The notes: generated by a model from the sequence alone, not told the origin. Positions 46,324 through 56,827 are shown, counted from the stretch's first letter. The stretch: 64,000 nt of DNA from an uncultured Clostridia bacterium (GCA_934772445.1 CAKVMJ010000001.1:26909-90908), one strand, 5' to 3'. A program made the numbers and translations.

Positions 46324-46360
46324 ATAAAAAAACCTTGCTACATTTAATATGTGCAAGGTT
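46324..46360 (-). terminator. terminator of yigZ-recX-acpS
   Basis: On the minus strand AACCTTGC and GCAAGGTT flank a 14-nt loop and are followed by TTTTTTT. It ends just before the ribosome site of the small gene upstream of mazF. Confidence 0.8.
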
Positions 46361-46380
46361 TGATTTAATATTTATATTTT

Positions 46381-46743
46381 TTATTGCATAATGCAAATTG
46401 CTGTACAAACATCATCGGTATGGCTAATATTTATTTGAACATCCGATATACCATAAGTGGCCAAAACAATTTTTGCTCCATCTGAAAGCCTTATAAAAGG
46501 TTTACCATTTTCATCGTGAGCCACTTCAATTTCATTTAATGCAATTCCATTATTAAGCCCAATACCCAAAGCCTTCAAAAACGCTTCTTTAGCACAATAA
46601 ATACCAGCCAAACTTTGAGTTTTTCTCATTGTTTGACTAACATACATTGCTTCATAAGGTGTGAAATATTTACCCAAAAAATGCTCGTTTTGAATAAACT
46701 TTTCCATTCTCATAACATCTAAAATATCAATCCCAACTAGCAT
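46381..46743 (-). CDS. acpS: holo-[acyl-carrier-protein] synthase
   Basis: A 120-residue phosphopantetheinyl transferase that attaches the 4'-phosphopantetheine arm of CoA to the Ser of ACP. The motifs GIDILDVMR (4-12) and AKEAFLKALG carry the Mg-binding Asp and Glu, and INISHTDDVCTAI is the typical end. Length is normal. It overlaps recX by 17 nt and closes the yigZ-recX-acpS operon. Its substrate acpP is in this window at 24.3 kb. Confidence 0.95.
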   Translation of the reverse strand: MLVGIDILDVMRMEKFIQNEHFLGKYFTPYEAMYVSQTMRKTQSLAGIYCAKEAFLKALGIGLNNGIALNEIEVAHDENGKPFIRLSDGAKIVLATYGISDVQINISHTDDVCTAICIMQ

Positions 46744-47359
46744 CTTCGAATCCGCCTTTCTTTAATTTATTCAGTACACTTTTTATATCATCATAAGAAA
46801 AACCACGCATAGATAAAAACCTAGATAATTTCACAAAGTTTTCAGAAGTTGGTTCTTTTTTCTTCATATACTTTATAGCCAAATTATATATTATTTCATC
46901 ATCATTGTCAATTTGTTTTAGGCTATCATCTATTATATTTTCCCCAACACCTTTTAATCTTAATTTTTCCTTTAGCTTATATTCGCCATATTTCGATTTA
47001 AAAGTTTTTAAATATGCTTCTGCATACGCTTGGTCATCTAAATAATTATACTCTTTTAGTTTTTCCACAACATAATCAATTGTTACTTTTTCATAACCTT
47101 TTTTATAAAGATAATCCCTTATTTGTTTAGTGGTTTTTAATGCCGACTGCATATATTTTGCGGTTTTATTTAAAGCTATAGTTTTTTCGCTCTCCAAAAC
47201 ATATTCATCAAGCGTTTCTTTTTCTATTTCTTTTCCTTCTTTTAATCCGTGTCTAACGCAAACATCTATATATAGCCCACAGTAAAATTCATTATCTAAA
47301 AAAATATTATATTTATCATCTCGTTTTTTCTGTTTTTCAATTTTAGTTATTTTTGCCAT
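46727..47359 (-). CDS. recX: recombination regulator RecX
   Basis: A 210-residue RecX-family protein, which binds RecA filaments and limits recombination. It is made of three-helix repeats: VLESEKTIALNKTAKYMQSAL, RDYLYKKGYEKVTIDYVVEKL, YLDDQAYAEAYLKTFKSKYG and a C-terminal RFLSMRGFSYDDIKSVLNKL, all characteristic. The ATG at 47359 is chosen because AGAAGG lies 7 nt upstream. It overlaps yigZ by 17 nt and acpS by 17 nt, so all three are translationally linked. Confidence 0.9.
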   Translation of the reverse strand: MAKITKIEKQKKRDDKYNIFLDNEFYCGLYIDVCVRHGLKEGKEIEKETLDEYVLESEKTIALNKTAKYMQSALKTTKQIRDYLYKKGYEKVTIDYVVEKLKEYNYLDDQAYAEAYLKTFKSKYGEYKLKEKLRLKGVGENIIDDSLKQIDNDDEIIYNLAIKYMKKKEPTSENFVKLSRFLSMRGFSYDDIKSVLNKLKKGGFEDASWD

Positions 47360-47972
47360 TTTCACCTTCTGAAATTAATTTTATACCTAAATCAATCATT
47401 TCACAATCAAAATTATTTTTTAACATACTTACATTTCCAATATCATCTTTTAAACCCACTTCAAAGCAGATTTTACCCTCATTTATCTCGTTAAAACTAG
47501 TACTAAATAATGCATAATTATGCAAAAATTTTTCAGCAATTCTTTTATTTTCTATCTTGGTTTTAACTAAATAACAATGATATTCGTTATATATCATTAT
47601 CTTAGCCTTTTTAAGCACCTCCACAGCCGAATTTGAATATGCCCTAGTTAATCCACCAGCACCAAGTTTTACCCCACCAAAATACCTTACAACGATTATT
47701 AGTACATTTGATAAATGTTGATTTTTTATAACATTTAAAATTGGTAGCCCAGCCGTTCCACTAGGCTCTCCAGCATCAGAACACTTTTGCGTGGCAGGTT
47801 TTGCCAAAATATAAGCAAAACAGATATGGCTAGCATCCTTATGCTCTCTACCTATTTTTGCTAACGCTTCTTGAATTTCATTTTCATTAAAAACAGCAAA
47901 AAGATAAGTATAAAACTTAGATTTTTTTATTTCTATTAAATTTTCTTCATTACTAACGCTTTTTATTTCCAT
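47343..47972 (-). CDS. yigZ: YigZ/IMPACT-family protein
   Basis: A 209-residue YigZ (UPF0029/IMPACT) protein. The signature blocks are SDAGEPSGTAGLPIL and VRYFGGVKLGAGGLTRAYS, followed by a smaller C-terminal domain. The eukaryotic relative IMPACT binds Gcn1; bacterial YigZ has no settled role. No ribosome site precedes the ATG. The promoter -10 ends 7 nt before it, so the mRNA is likely leaderless. It is the first gene of yigZ-recX-acpS. Confidence 0.9.
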   Translation of the reverse strand: MEIKSVSNEENLIEIKKSKFYTYLFAVFNENEIQEALAKIGREHKDASHICFAYILAKPATQKCSDAGEPSGTAGLPILNVIKNQHLSNVLIIVVRYFGGVKLGAGGLTRAYSNSAVEVLKKAKIMIYNEYHCYLVKTKIENKRIAEKFLHNYALFSTSFNEINEGKICFEVGLKDDIGNVSMLKNNFDCEMIDLGIKLISEGENGKNN

Positions 47973-47979
47973 CAAATAT

Positions 47980-48007
47980 ATTATATACCTTAATAATAAA
48001 TTTTCAA
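47980..48007 (-). promoter_or_regulatory. promoter of yigZ operon, leaderless
   Basis: TTGAAA (48002-48007), 16-nt spacer and TATAAT (47980-47985) on the minus strand. The expected start (about 47973) falls at or beside the ATG (47972). Confidence 0.6.
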
Positions 48008-48026
48008 AACAAAATTATTTATATGC

Positions 48027-48051
48027 AAAATGGCGTAAAACCGCCATTTTT
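48027..48051. terminator. orphan bidirectional terminator-like hairpin
   Basis: AAAATGGCG, loop TAAAAC and CGCCATTTTT form a strong stem with a T-run on both strands. It lies between two divergent genes, where no transcript is expected to end. Confidence 0.55.
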
Positions 48052-48107
48052 CTAAAGTATTTTAAAATATCTAATCAAAAGTTCTTTATAAAATTAAATT
48101 CTTGTGT

Positions 48108-48135
48108 TATAATAATTTTACCTGATATTCAGGTA
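48108..48135 (+). promoter_or_regulatory. -10 element and palindromic operator of the Fe-S/GGGtGRT operon
   Basis: TATAAT (48108-48113, preceded by TGTGT) is followed at the expected start site by a 17-nt palindrome (48119-48135) with arms TACCTGA and TCAGGTA around TAT. The position is ideal for a repressor. The -35 (TTTATA) is weak. Confidence 0.55.
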
Positions 48136-48162
48136 TATACTAAATTTAATTGGAGAGATTTT

Positions 48163-48855
48163 ATGGAAACACTTAAAGAAGTATGTGAGATGTATAAAGT
48201 AAAAAACTTAGAACCTCACGGACCAGCTGTTATCCCTCAAGAAGGTCATTGGGATAAAGTTACAAAGATTGAACAAATTAGCGGTTTTACTCACGGTTGT
48301 GGAACTTGTGCCCCTCAACAAGGTACTTGTAAGCTAACTTTGAATGTTAAAAATGGAATTATTCAAGAAGCATTAGTTGAAACAGTTGGTTGTTCTGGTA
48401 TGACTCAATCAGCAGCAATCGCTGGAGAAATTCTTCCTGGCAAAACTTTACTTGAAGCATTGAATACAGACCTTGTTTGCGATGCTATCAACGATGCAAT
48501 GAAACACCTATTCCTTCAAATTGCTTATGGTAGAACTCAATCAGCATTCTCAGATAACGGACTTCCAGTTGGCTCATCTTTAGATGACTTAGGAAAAAAT
48601 AGAGCAAGCTTAGTTGGTACAATTTTCTCAACTAAAGAAAAAGGTACTAGATATTTAAACACAGCTGAAGGTTATATCACAAAGCTAGGTCTTGATGAAA
48701 ACAACGAAATTATTGGTTACGAATATATTAATCTTAACGCAATGATGAGATTGATACGCAATGGTAAAGATGTTAAAGATGCTTATAATGAATGTATCAA
48801 AACTTATGGTAGATTTGCAGATGCAGTTAAGCAAATAGACCCAAGGAAAGAATAG
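48163..48855 (+). CDS. iron-sulfur scaffold-like (NifU/IscU-related) protein
   Basis: A 230-residue protein. It carries the Cys motif GFTHGCGTCAPQQGTC and a GCSGMTQSAAIAGE segment that recalls the NifU/IscU scaffold (VGCxGMT-type). Members found beside GGGtGRT-family genes are annotated as Fe-S cluster assembly scaffold proteins; the exact reaction is unknown. GGAGAG precedes the ATG. It is followed 15 nt later by the GGGtGRT gene, and the pair is preceded by a palindromic operator. Metal or redox control is plausible. Confidence 0.75.
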   Translation: METLKEVCEMYKVKNLEPHGPAVIPQEGHWDKVTKIEQISGFTHGCGTCAPQQGTCKLTLNVKNGIIQEALVETVGCSGMTQSAAIAGEILPGKTLLEALNTDLVCDAINDAMKHLFLQIAYGRTQSAFSDNGLPVGSSLDDLGKNRASLVGTIFSTKEKGTRYLNTAEGYITKLGLDENNEIIGYEYINLNAMMRLIRNGKDVKDAYNECIKTYGRFADAVKQIDPRKE

Positions 48856-48870
48856 GAGGTTAAAATTTGT

Positions 48871-49869
48871 ATGATTAATTTCGAAGGTTATGATAGAAGA
48901 ATAAATAAAATAAACAAAGTTATTGCTGAATATGGTTTGAAAGACCTTGAAAACTGCAAAGCTATTTGCGATAAACATAATATTAATGTTGAGCAAATCG
49001 TTAGAGAAATACAACCTATTTGCTTTGATAACGCCGTTTGGGCTTACACTTTAGGAACTGCAATTGCTTTAACTAAGAATGAAAAGAGCGCTGAAAGATG
49101 TGCTGAAAATATCGGTATTGGACTTCAAGCATTTTGCGTTGAAGGAAGTGTTGCTGATTCAAGAAAAGTTGGTTTAGGTCACGGAAGATTAGCTTCTATG
49201 CTACTTAATGAAAACACAACTTGCTTTGCTTTGCTTGCAGGTCACGAAAGCTTTGCCGCAGCGGAAGGCGCATTAGGAATTGTTAGAAACGCAAATAACG
49301 CTAGAAAAACTCCTTTAAGAGTTGTTTTAAATGGTCTTGGAAAAGATGCTGCTTATATTATTTCAAGAATTAATGGTTTTACTTATGTTAAAACTAGATA
49401 CAATTTTGAAAAACAACAATTAGAAATTTTGGATACTCACCCATTCTCCAATTCATATAAGAAAGATATTAAGGTTTATGGTTGTGAAGATGTTACAGAA
49501 GGCGTTGCTATTATGCAACACGAAAAAGTTGATATTTCTATCACTGGAAACTCAACAAACCCTGTTAGATTCACTCACCCAGTTGCTGGTATCTATAAGA
49601 GATGGTGTCACGAAAATAATCGTAAGTACTTCTCTGTTGCTTCTGGTGGTGGTACTGGTAGAACATTACACCCAGATAATGTTGGCGCAGGAAGTGCTTC
49701 TTATGGTTTAACAGACACAATGGGAAGAATGCACGCAGATGCTCAATTTGCTGGTTCCTCATCTGTTCCAGCCCATGTTGACATGATGGGATATATTGGA
49801 ATGGGAAACAACCCAATGGTTGGTGCAACTGTTTCATTAGCAGTTAAGGCTTATGAGGCTTTAAAATAA
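48871..49869 (+). CDS. GGGtGRT-family protein
   Basis: A 332-residue protein carrying the family's name motif SGGGTGRTLHP (about residue 262 on). Other conserved blocks include ENIGIGLQAFCVEGSVADSR, GHGRLASMLL, LLAGHESFAAAEGALG and the C-terminal HVDMMGYIGMGNNPMVGATV. The biochemical role of the family is not established. Strict pairing with the Fe-S-scaffold-like gene suggests a shared pathway. AGGAGG lies 11 nt upstream of the ATG. It ends with a terminator. Confidence 0.9.
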   Translation: MINFEGYDRRINKINKVIAEYGLKDLENCKAICDKHNINVEQIVREIQPICFDNAVWAYTLGTAIALTKNEKSAERCAENIGIGLQAFCVEGSVADSRKVGLGHGRLASMLLNENTTCFALLAGHESFAAAEGALGIVRNANNARKTPLRVVLNGLGKDAAYIISRINGFTYVKTRYNFEKQQLEILDTHPFSNSYKKDIKVYGCEDVTEGVAIMQHEKVDISITGNSTNPVRFTHPVAGIYKRWCHENNRKYFSVASGGGTGRTLHPDNVGAGSASYGLTDTMGRMHADAQFAGSSSVPAHVDMMGYIGMGNNPMVGATVSLAVKAYEALK

Positions 49870-49874
49870 CAAAA

Positions 49875-49900
49875 ATGGCAGATGATTTCTGCTATTTTTT
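49875..49900 (+). terminator. terminator of Fe-S/GGGtGRT operon
   Basis: ATGGCAGA, 5-nt loop, TCTGCTAT and a T-run. Confidence 0.8.
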
Positions 49901-49911
49901 AAATAGTACAT

Positions 49912-49944
49912 AAAAAATGACCAATTGAACATTGGTCATTTTTT
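49912..49944. terminator. bidirectional terminator before lipoprotein gene
   Basis: ATGACCAAT, loop TGAAC and ATTGGTCAT, with six A before and six T after. It serves the convergent lipoprotein gene on the minus strand. Confidence 0.8.
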
Positions 49945-49972
49945 ATTTTAATTTACTCCTTACTAAGCAGGC

Positions 49973-50881
49973 TTAAATCAAAGATGGTGTTAGATCATCA
50001 ATATCTGAAACTTTGTTATATTTTTCTAAATCAACGCTTGGAATATTTACTGAAAAACTACCATATTCAATAGTGATTTCAGCTTTAATTTCACCAACTT
50101 GCTTCCAATTCATTTCTTCTTCAGATGTTGCTTCTAAATTAGTATTTTCATAACTAACAAGTCCTGCTTTTAATTTTGAAATCTTTCCATCTTTAATAGT
50201 GATAATCATTTCTGATGATATTTTAGAATTATCACTTACAGATTCACTTCTTATTACCAAGTTAAAAGTGGTATCATTCACTTTATATAGAGTGAAAATG
50301 TCTGCATCTAATTTACTAAAATCAAGAGAAGTTAAAAATGATTGCAAACCTGTATTTCCATCGAAGTTACCAATAATATCATCTAAATCGGGGATATTTA
50401 CGATGAAATCTTCTTGTGCAGTTTTATACGCACTATCAGTAAAGATATATTTGTTTTGAGAGTTAACATCAAATGCAACATAGTTATCGCCAACTTTAGC
50501 AAGATATGTATCAACATTAGTTTCAACTGTTGATTTTGAACCTTTACTAGATAAAACTGCACTTAAATTTTGAGTTGTTCTAACCTTTGCATTTTCATCT
50601 GAACCAGTTCTAACACAGGTTGCATCCATTCTGATATCCGTATTTACACCAGCACCGAATATACCCATATCACCTTTCATTGATACGGTTGCATTAACAG
50701 AATAACCTTCTTCATACGCCATTGTATCACCAACCGCAGTAGTGATAGCAGTTTGTGCTGCTTGAACTTCAGCATCAGATTTGATTTCAGATCCTAAGTT
50801 CTCTTTACAACCAACAAGTGCAACCAAGGCTAAAACTAAGCACAAGCTAGTTGTAATAAAATGTTTCATAAATCTTTTCAT
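49973..50881 (-). CDS. secreted lipoprotein, unknown function
   Basis: A 302-residue lipoprotein with lipobox LVGC (Cys25). The mature part is beta-rich (MKGDMGIFGAGVNTDIRMDAT..., EMIITIKDGKISKLKAG). Its alternating strands and a DNSKISSEMIITIKDGKISK segment recall LolA/LppX-like or DUF6612-type lipid-binding folds, but I cannot assign a family with confidence. AAAGGAG precedes the ATG. It is a single gene closed by a bidirectional terminator. Confidence 0.8.
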   Translation of the reverse strand: MKRFMKHFITTSLCLVLALVALVGCKENLGSEIKSDAEVQAAQTAITTAVGDTMAYEEGYSVNATVSMKGDMGIFGAGVNTDIRMDATCVRTGSDENAKVRTTQNLSAVLSSKGSKSTVETNVDTYLAKVGDNYVAFDVNSQNKYIFTDSAYKTAQEDFIVNIPDLDDIIGNFDGNTGLQSFLTSLDFSKLDADIFTLYKVNDTTFNLVIRSESVSDNSKISSEMIITIKDGKISKLKAGLVSYENTNLEATSEEEMNWKQVGEIKAEITIEYGSFSVNIPSVDLEKYNKVSDIDDLTPSLI

Positions 50882-51008
50882 ATTTTCTCCTTTTATAAAA
50901 TTTTTATATTAAAATCCGAAATATTATGTGCTAAAATTTAAAAATTTGGCTATTTATTTCCTTGGATTCGCCAAAATCTTAGCAAATATACTTCAAATAT
51001 TAATACCA

Positions 51009-52599
<1,591 letters not shown>

Positions 52600-52659
52600 A
52601 ATTTTCTCCTTAAAACAAAAAACATAAATCAACAATACGCCAATTTATGTTTTTATAAA

Positions 52660-53223
52660 TTAATCAAGATAATAATCTTCAACTTGAATTGTAAAATCTA
52701 TTGGCGATTGTGAGAACGAAATTGAAGCATCAACAACACTCATTCTAATTGTAAATAACTTAACAACCTCGTTTTCAATAACAGTTTGTTCGTTATCAAA
52801 ATTAGAAGCAAATTCCCCATTTTCAATGCTATAATCAAATGCCACATTATCAAGATTTTGAGTGTTGTTTCTAAACTCAAAAGCAATTTTATGGTCGCAT
52901 AAATTCCTTAGATAAATATTGATATAAATAGGTTTTGGATTGCCGTTTTCATCAGCACCAAATGCCATATCTCCAATATCCCAATTTCTAACACGCTTAC
53001 CATTTAGCTTGGTTGAGAACTCTTTTTTATTAATATTGCTTAAGTTCTCATCGTATCCATCAACACTAGCGGTAATCATTGCTCCGCTTGAACCCTTTGC
53101 AAAAACTTTAAGTGTACTACCCGCTCCATTTTGCATAAATAATTTCACTGAAAAAGCCAACATAATTAAAATTACGCAACTTGAAAATAAAGAACCAAAA
53201 ATTTGCCATTTAGATTTTCTCAT
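52660..53223 (-). CDS. anchored or secreted protein with SipW-substrate-like layout
   Basis: A 187-residue protein with a basic N terminus, one hydrophobic helix (about 9-30) and a beta-rich ectodomain (ASVDGYDENLSNINKKEF..., KPIYINIYLRNLCDHKIAFEF). I recognise no named family. The short basic start, a single helix that could be a signal peptide, and an Asn-rich beta domain resemble TasA/camelysin-type proteins cut by SipW peptidases, and a SipW-like peptidase is encoded 2.3 kb upstream. GAGAGG precedes the ATG. It lies just upstream of the TM2 and mnmA genes, so it may belong to that transcript. Confidence 0.6.
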   Translation of the reverse strand: MRKSKWQIFGSLFSSCVILIMLAFSVKLFMQNGAGSTLKVFAKGSSGAMITASVDGYDENLSNINKKEFSTKLNGKRVRNWDIGDMAFGADENGNPKPIYINIYLRNLCDHKIAFEFRNNTQNLDNVAFDYSIENGEFASNFDNEQTVIENEVVKLFTIRMSVVDASISFSQSPIDFTIQVEDYYLD

Positions 53224-53339
53224 ATATGCCTCTCTATAAACACTAACCTATTTATATTATCACATTCAGTAATCAATTACAATCCCCAATTTAAAAAGTA
53301 GTTTTCCATTTTCATATCGATTTGACCATAAAATGGTTA

Positions 53340-53367
53340 TAATGCTGGTAAAATTAATTACCAGCAT
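53340..53367 (-). terminator. hairpin after the ABC transporter gene
   Basis: AATGCTGGTAA and TTACCAGCATT form a strong stem 6 nt after the gene's stop. The T-run is poor on the minus strand, so it may be an RNA-stabilising end or a weak terminator. Confidence 0.5.
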
Positions 53368-53372
53368 TAATT

Positions 53373-55520
53373 TTATCTAAATCCTTTTAATATTTCGTTT
53401 GGTTTCTTCTTAGCGAAATTAATAAGCGGAATAATTGCACCAATAACTGCTATTAATACGCAAACTCCAAACATTAGAAGTACTGCACCAAAGTTACTGC
53501 TCATTAAATTGAATTTAATAAATGTTGAACCACCTACCAAACTATTAGCAATAACTGAAGCAAGTTCGGTTATTATCAATGTAACGATAAATGAAAGAAC
53601 AACAAACATTGATGTACTTTGAAGGAATATACTTGAAATATTCCAGTTACTAAATCCTAACGCTTTCAAAACGCCGACATCATTCTTTCTATCAATAATA
53701 ATCTGGTTAATGAAATAATACATCATAACAATTGCAAAGAATGCTGAGAAACAACCAAGTAAGATTGCCACACCTTTATAAATTTCAATGCTTTTTGCCA
53801 TATTACCTACAGAACTGCTAATTATAGAACTTAAAGCAAATCCTTTCTTGCTGAAACCATTAACAATATTTTGAAGTTCTGTGTTATTAGAAGCTGAATA
53901 TCCATTTAATCCAACTGCAATACCAGTTGTAACAGCTTTAGGAATTTCAAAATCTTTTGATGTATGAATTGTTAGATAAACATTATTTTGGTTATATCTA
54001 TACATATCTTTAGAAATTTGAGTGTTGTAATAAATCAAATTAGAAGCACTTGCATAAGTTTCATAATCTGTATCATAAATACCGCAAATTCTATAAGAAA
54101 TGCCATCTAATGTGATTGAATGACCAACTATATTTTCACCAATATAGTGATCTCCCCATTGACCTCTATATTCTTCTGGTTCAATAGCTCTCTCTCCAGC
54201 GAAATTATCACCAATACCCTTTTGAAGGCCATATAATCTAATTAAACCAAGCATATAATCTGAAATAACAACGCCAGCATCTGCACCTTGAGGATATGTT
54301 CCATATAAAATTTCTTGACCAAACATATTTGTGATAACAGGAACTCCGTTAGTTCTAATAATGCTTGTAACGGTTAATTCGGAATGTTCTAGTGTCATAG
54401 GATTAATATCTTCATCAACATTAAATCCAATACTTAATCTAGCTTTTTGGAACTCATAATAAGGAACTGCATTTTCATCATTTCCAAGAACGCTTTCAAT
54501 TTGAGTTCTATCATAAGAACCATTTGTTAACTTAATTTCGGAATATTCATCTCCATTCTTTTCAAATAGAACATAAGGAGCAACGCTCACATTTTTACTT
54601 CTAAATAAAGAATTAACTTGTGCATAAGTGGAATTAAAATTGCTAAGAATAGCAAAAATTCCAAAGAACGAAACGGCTAATGTACAAAGGATAACCATAA
54701 ATACGGTTCTCCATCTTCTATATAGCAAGCTATTTAATGCTAATCTAAAAGAATATTTATAGCCTAAACCATGTTTTTTAGCTGGAGTTTCTTCTGGTTT
54801 TTCAACTTTTTTATCTTCTGCTTTTGCCTTTTCTGCAGTTTTTTCTTTCTTTCTTCTAACATCACCACCAACGGTGTTATTTTCCAATGTGATAATTCTA
54901 TCTGCATATTTCTCAACAACAACACTATCATGGGATACAGATATAATTAAGCAATTTTTAGAAATTTCTTTAACCAAATCCCAGATGATTGTTTTATTTT
55001 TATCATCAAGATGGGCTGTTGGTTCATCCATAAATAGAATTTTTGGAGTTTTGATTAATGTTCTTGCAATACAAACTCTCTGCCTTTGACCAGAAGAACA
55101 TTGAGAAATTGGTCTTTCCTCAAAACCGCTCAACTTAACCTTTTTCAAAACATCGGCAATCTGTTCATCTGTTGGAACAGAACCATTTGCAAGAGTACCT
55201 AATCTGATATTTTCTTTGATATTCATAGTTTCAATCAAGTTGTAATCTTCAAAAACAAACCCGATATGATCACGCCTATAATTATCAAAATCTTTATTGG
55301 TAAAATCTTTAAAGCTCTCACCATCTATAACCACATCACCAGAATCAAATCGTTCAAGCCCTGCAATTATACTTAAAAGAGTACTCTTACCATTTCCACT
55401 AGCACCACATATAAATGTGATGCCAGTATCATCTAATTCAAGGTCTATATTTCGTAAAGCTCTAACCTTACTACCATCTCTGTTATAAAATGTTTTCGAA
55501 ACATTTTTAACTCTAATCAT
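53373..55520 (-). CDS. fused ABC transporter: ATPase and FtsX-type permease
   Basis: A 715-residue single polypeptide. The N-terminal ATPase has Walker A GASGNGKST (39-47), a signature CSSGQ (141-145, Cys for the usual Leu) and Walker B ILFMDEP (161-167). A charged linker (EKPEETPAKKHG) leads to the permease: one helix near 270-290, a large extracytoplasmic domain, and three C-terminal helices (FVVLSF..., VLLMFGVCVLIAVIGAIIPL), the MacB/FtsX layout. Such pumps act on peptides, lipoproteins or lipids, or signal to cell-wall enzymes. AAGGAGG precedes the ATG. It lies 14 nt downstream of the signal peptidase gene, so it is probably part of the same system. Confidence 0.9.
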   Translation of the reverse strand: MIRVKNVSKTFYNRDGSKVRALRNIDLELDDTGITFICGASGNGKSTLLSIIAGLERFDSGDVVIDGESFKDFTNKDFDNYRRDHIGFVFEDYNLIETMNIKENIRLGTLANGSVPTDEQIADVLKKVKLSGFEERPISQCSSGQRQRVCIARTLIKTPKILFMDEPTAHLDDKNKTIIWDLVKEISKNCLIISVSHDSVVVEKYADRIITLENNTVGGDVRRKKEKTAEKAKAEDKKVEKPEETPAKKHGLGYKYSFRLALNSLLYRRWRTVFMVILCTLAVSFFGIFAILSNFNSTYAQVNSLFRSKNVSVAPYVLFEKNGDEYSEIKLTNGSYDRTQIESVLGNDENAVPYYEFQKARLSIGFNVDEDINPMTLEHSELTVTSIIRTNGVPVITNMFGQEILYGTYPQGADAGVVISDYMLGLIRLYGLQKGIGDNFAGERAIEPEEYRGQWGDHYIGENIVGHSITLDGISYRICGIYDTDYETYASASNLIYYNTQISKDMYRYNQNNVYLTIHTSKDFEIPKAVTTGIAVGLNGYSASNNTELQNIVNGFSKKGFALSSIISSSVGNMAKSIEIYKGVAILLGCFSAFFAIVMMYYFINQIIIDRKNDVGVLKALGFSNWNISSIFLQSTSMFVVLSFIVTLIITELASVIANSLVGGSTFIKFNLMSSNFGAVLLMFGVCVLIAVIGAIIPLINFAKKKPNEILKGFR

Positions 55521-55534
55521 AATTTAAACCTCCT

Positions 55535-56719
55535 TTATTGATAGTTGTTATTATTAGTATTATTTGAATCTTTGAAATTTGGCTCCATAGATTTTTTCAA
55601 AGATAACTTAGCATTTCTAACTTCTCTTACTTTCAAGTTCTTTTGGTCACCAGCATTGAAATATAAGAATTTATTGAACCAAATCTTAAATCTAGATGTA
55701 ATTCTCTTAGTGATTATCCTTCTACCCTCAACTGCTCTAACTTTATTTTTAAGCATAGGATTTTCCAATGCGTGTTTCTTTTTATTCTTATCTTGCATAT
55801 ATTCATCAACTTGTTGAATTAATTGAATAGATAATAGCAACAACATAATTCCGCAAGGAACTTCAACTAACCAAATAATACCTTGTAATGAACCGCAGAA
55901 ACCTATAACTTTTCCAAGCCAAGCTTTGCTCTCGGAATATCTACCAATAATATAACTTGCTGGGATAATATAATTATCGTGAGGTAAACTACCTGGGTTA
56001 CTTGGGTTATTTGAATCAGGGCCATCTGTCATAAAATACAATTGGTTTGTTACGGTATCAATAAATATTTTTTGAATAATATGGAATTTTCTTCCTCTTG
56101 AACCTGCCGACATTGAAGCTTTTTGCAATGTTTGAGTATCCCAACCAGTTTTATCAGATGTAACAAGATTACTATGAACAGCACTATCATAAACTTGGAA
56201 ATCGTGGTTTTCCATAAGCCTTTTTATTGAAGAATAAGCAGTATCTTCTATATCGCTTACACCTGGTGCTGTATCTCTGCTATAGCTCTTATAATGATTT
56301 AAGTATGTTAGATATTCGCCATCTCCGCCATTTCTTTCTGCACTATTCCAAATCTTACCTGTACTTAAATTTGTTAACCAGTTTGCGTGACCAATTCTTT
56401 GCTCTTCAATTTCAATAGTTTGAACCAAAGACCATAAATCACTAACTGCATCATAGAAACCGATTTTATCGCCAACTCTTAATTCATTAATTGGAACTTG
56501 CTCTAATACAACAACATCTCCAATATTAAATCCTTCGCTTACCATAGAACCAGATAAAACTCTAGCAGCACTCATACCAAATAATGTTGGAATTTCATTA
56601 TTATTTCTAGCGCTAAATAGCGAAAAAGTACAAACACCACTCAAGATTATAATAGGAATTATAATGATGTCTGTAAAAATGTCTATTACTTTATAAAATA
56701 TCTCACTAAATCTCTTCAT
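55535..56719 (-). CDS. SipW-type signal peptidase I with large insertion
   Basis: A membrane serine protease of family S26B. The N-terminal helix (12-36) is followed by the catalytic motif VLSGSM (Ser58) and GDVVVLEQV. The second catalytic residue is probably His213 in KFHIIQKI, followed by LYFMTDGPDSNN, the pattern of SipW/ER-type peptidases (Ser-His rather than Ser-Lys). About 110 residues are inserted between these blocks. The C terminus has another helix and a long basic tail. The TTG-initiated longer frame is rejected for the ATG at 56719, though its ribosome site (GGA) is weak. Likely substrates are the small anchored proteins encoded at 52.7, 56.9 and 63.4 kb. Confidence 0.85.
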   Translation of the reverse strand: MKRFSEIFYKVIDIFTDIIIIPIIILSGVCTFSLFSARNNNEIPTLFGMSAARVLSGSMVSEGFNIGDVVVLEQVPINELRVGDKIGFYDAVSDLWSLVQTIEIEEQRIGHANWLTNLSTGKIWNSAERNGGDGEYLTYLNHYKSYSRDTAPGVSDIEDTAYSSIKRLMENHDFQVYDSAVHSNLVTSDKTGWDTQTLQKASMSAGSRGRKFHIIQKIFIDTVTNQLYFMTDGPDSNNPSNPGSLPHDNYIIPASYIIGRYSESKAWLGKVIGFCGSLQGIIWLVEVPCGIMLLLLSIQLIQQVDEYMQDKNKKKHALENPMLKNKVRAVEGRRIITKRITSRFKIWFNKFLYFNAGDQKNLKVREVRNAKLSLKKSMEPNFKDSNNTNNNNYQ

Positions 56720-56827
56720 TTTTAATCCATTTTCCAATTCATAATAATAGTTTTCTCATTCAACAATATTTTACATTTTTTTTAGCAAATTTCAAAATGA
56801 TTTTAATGCTTTTCTTTAAATAATAAA

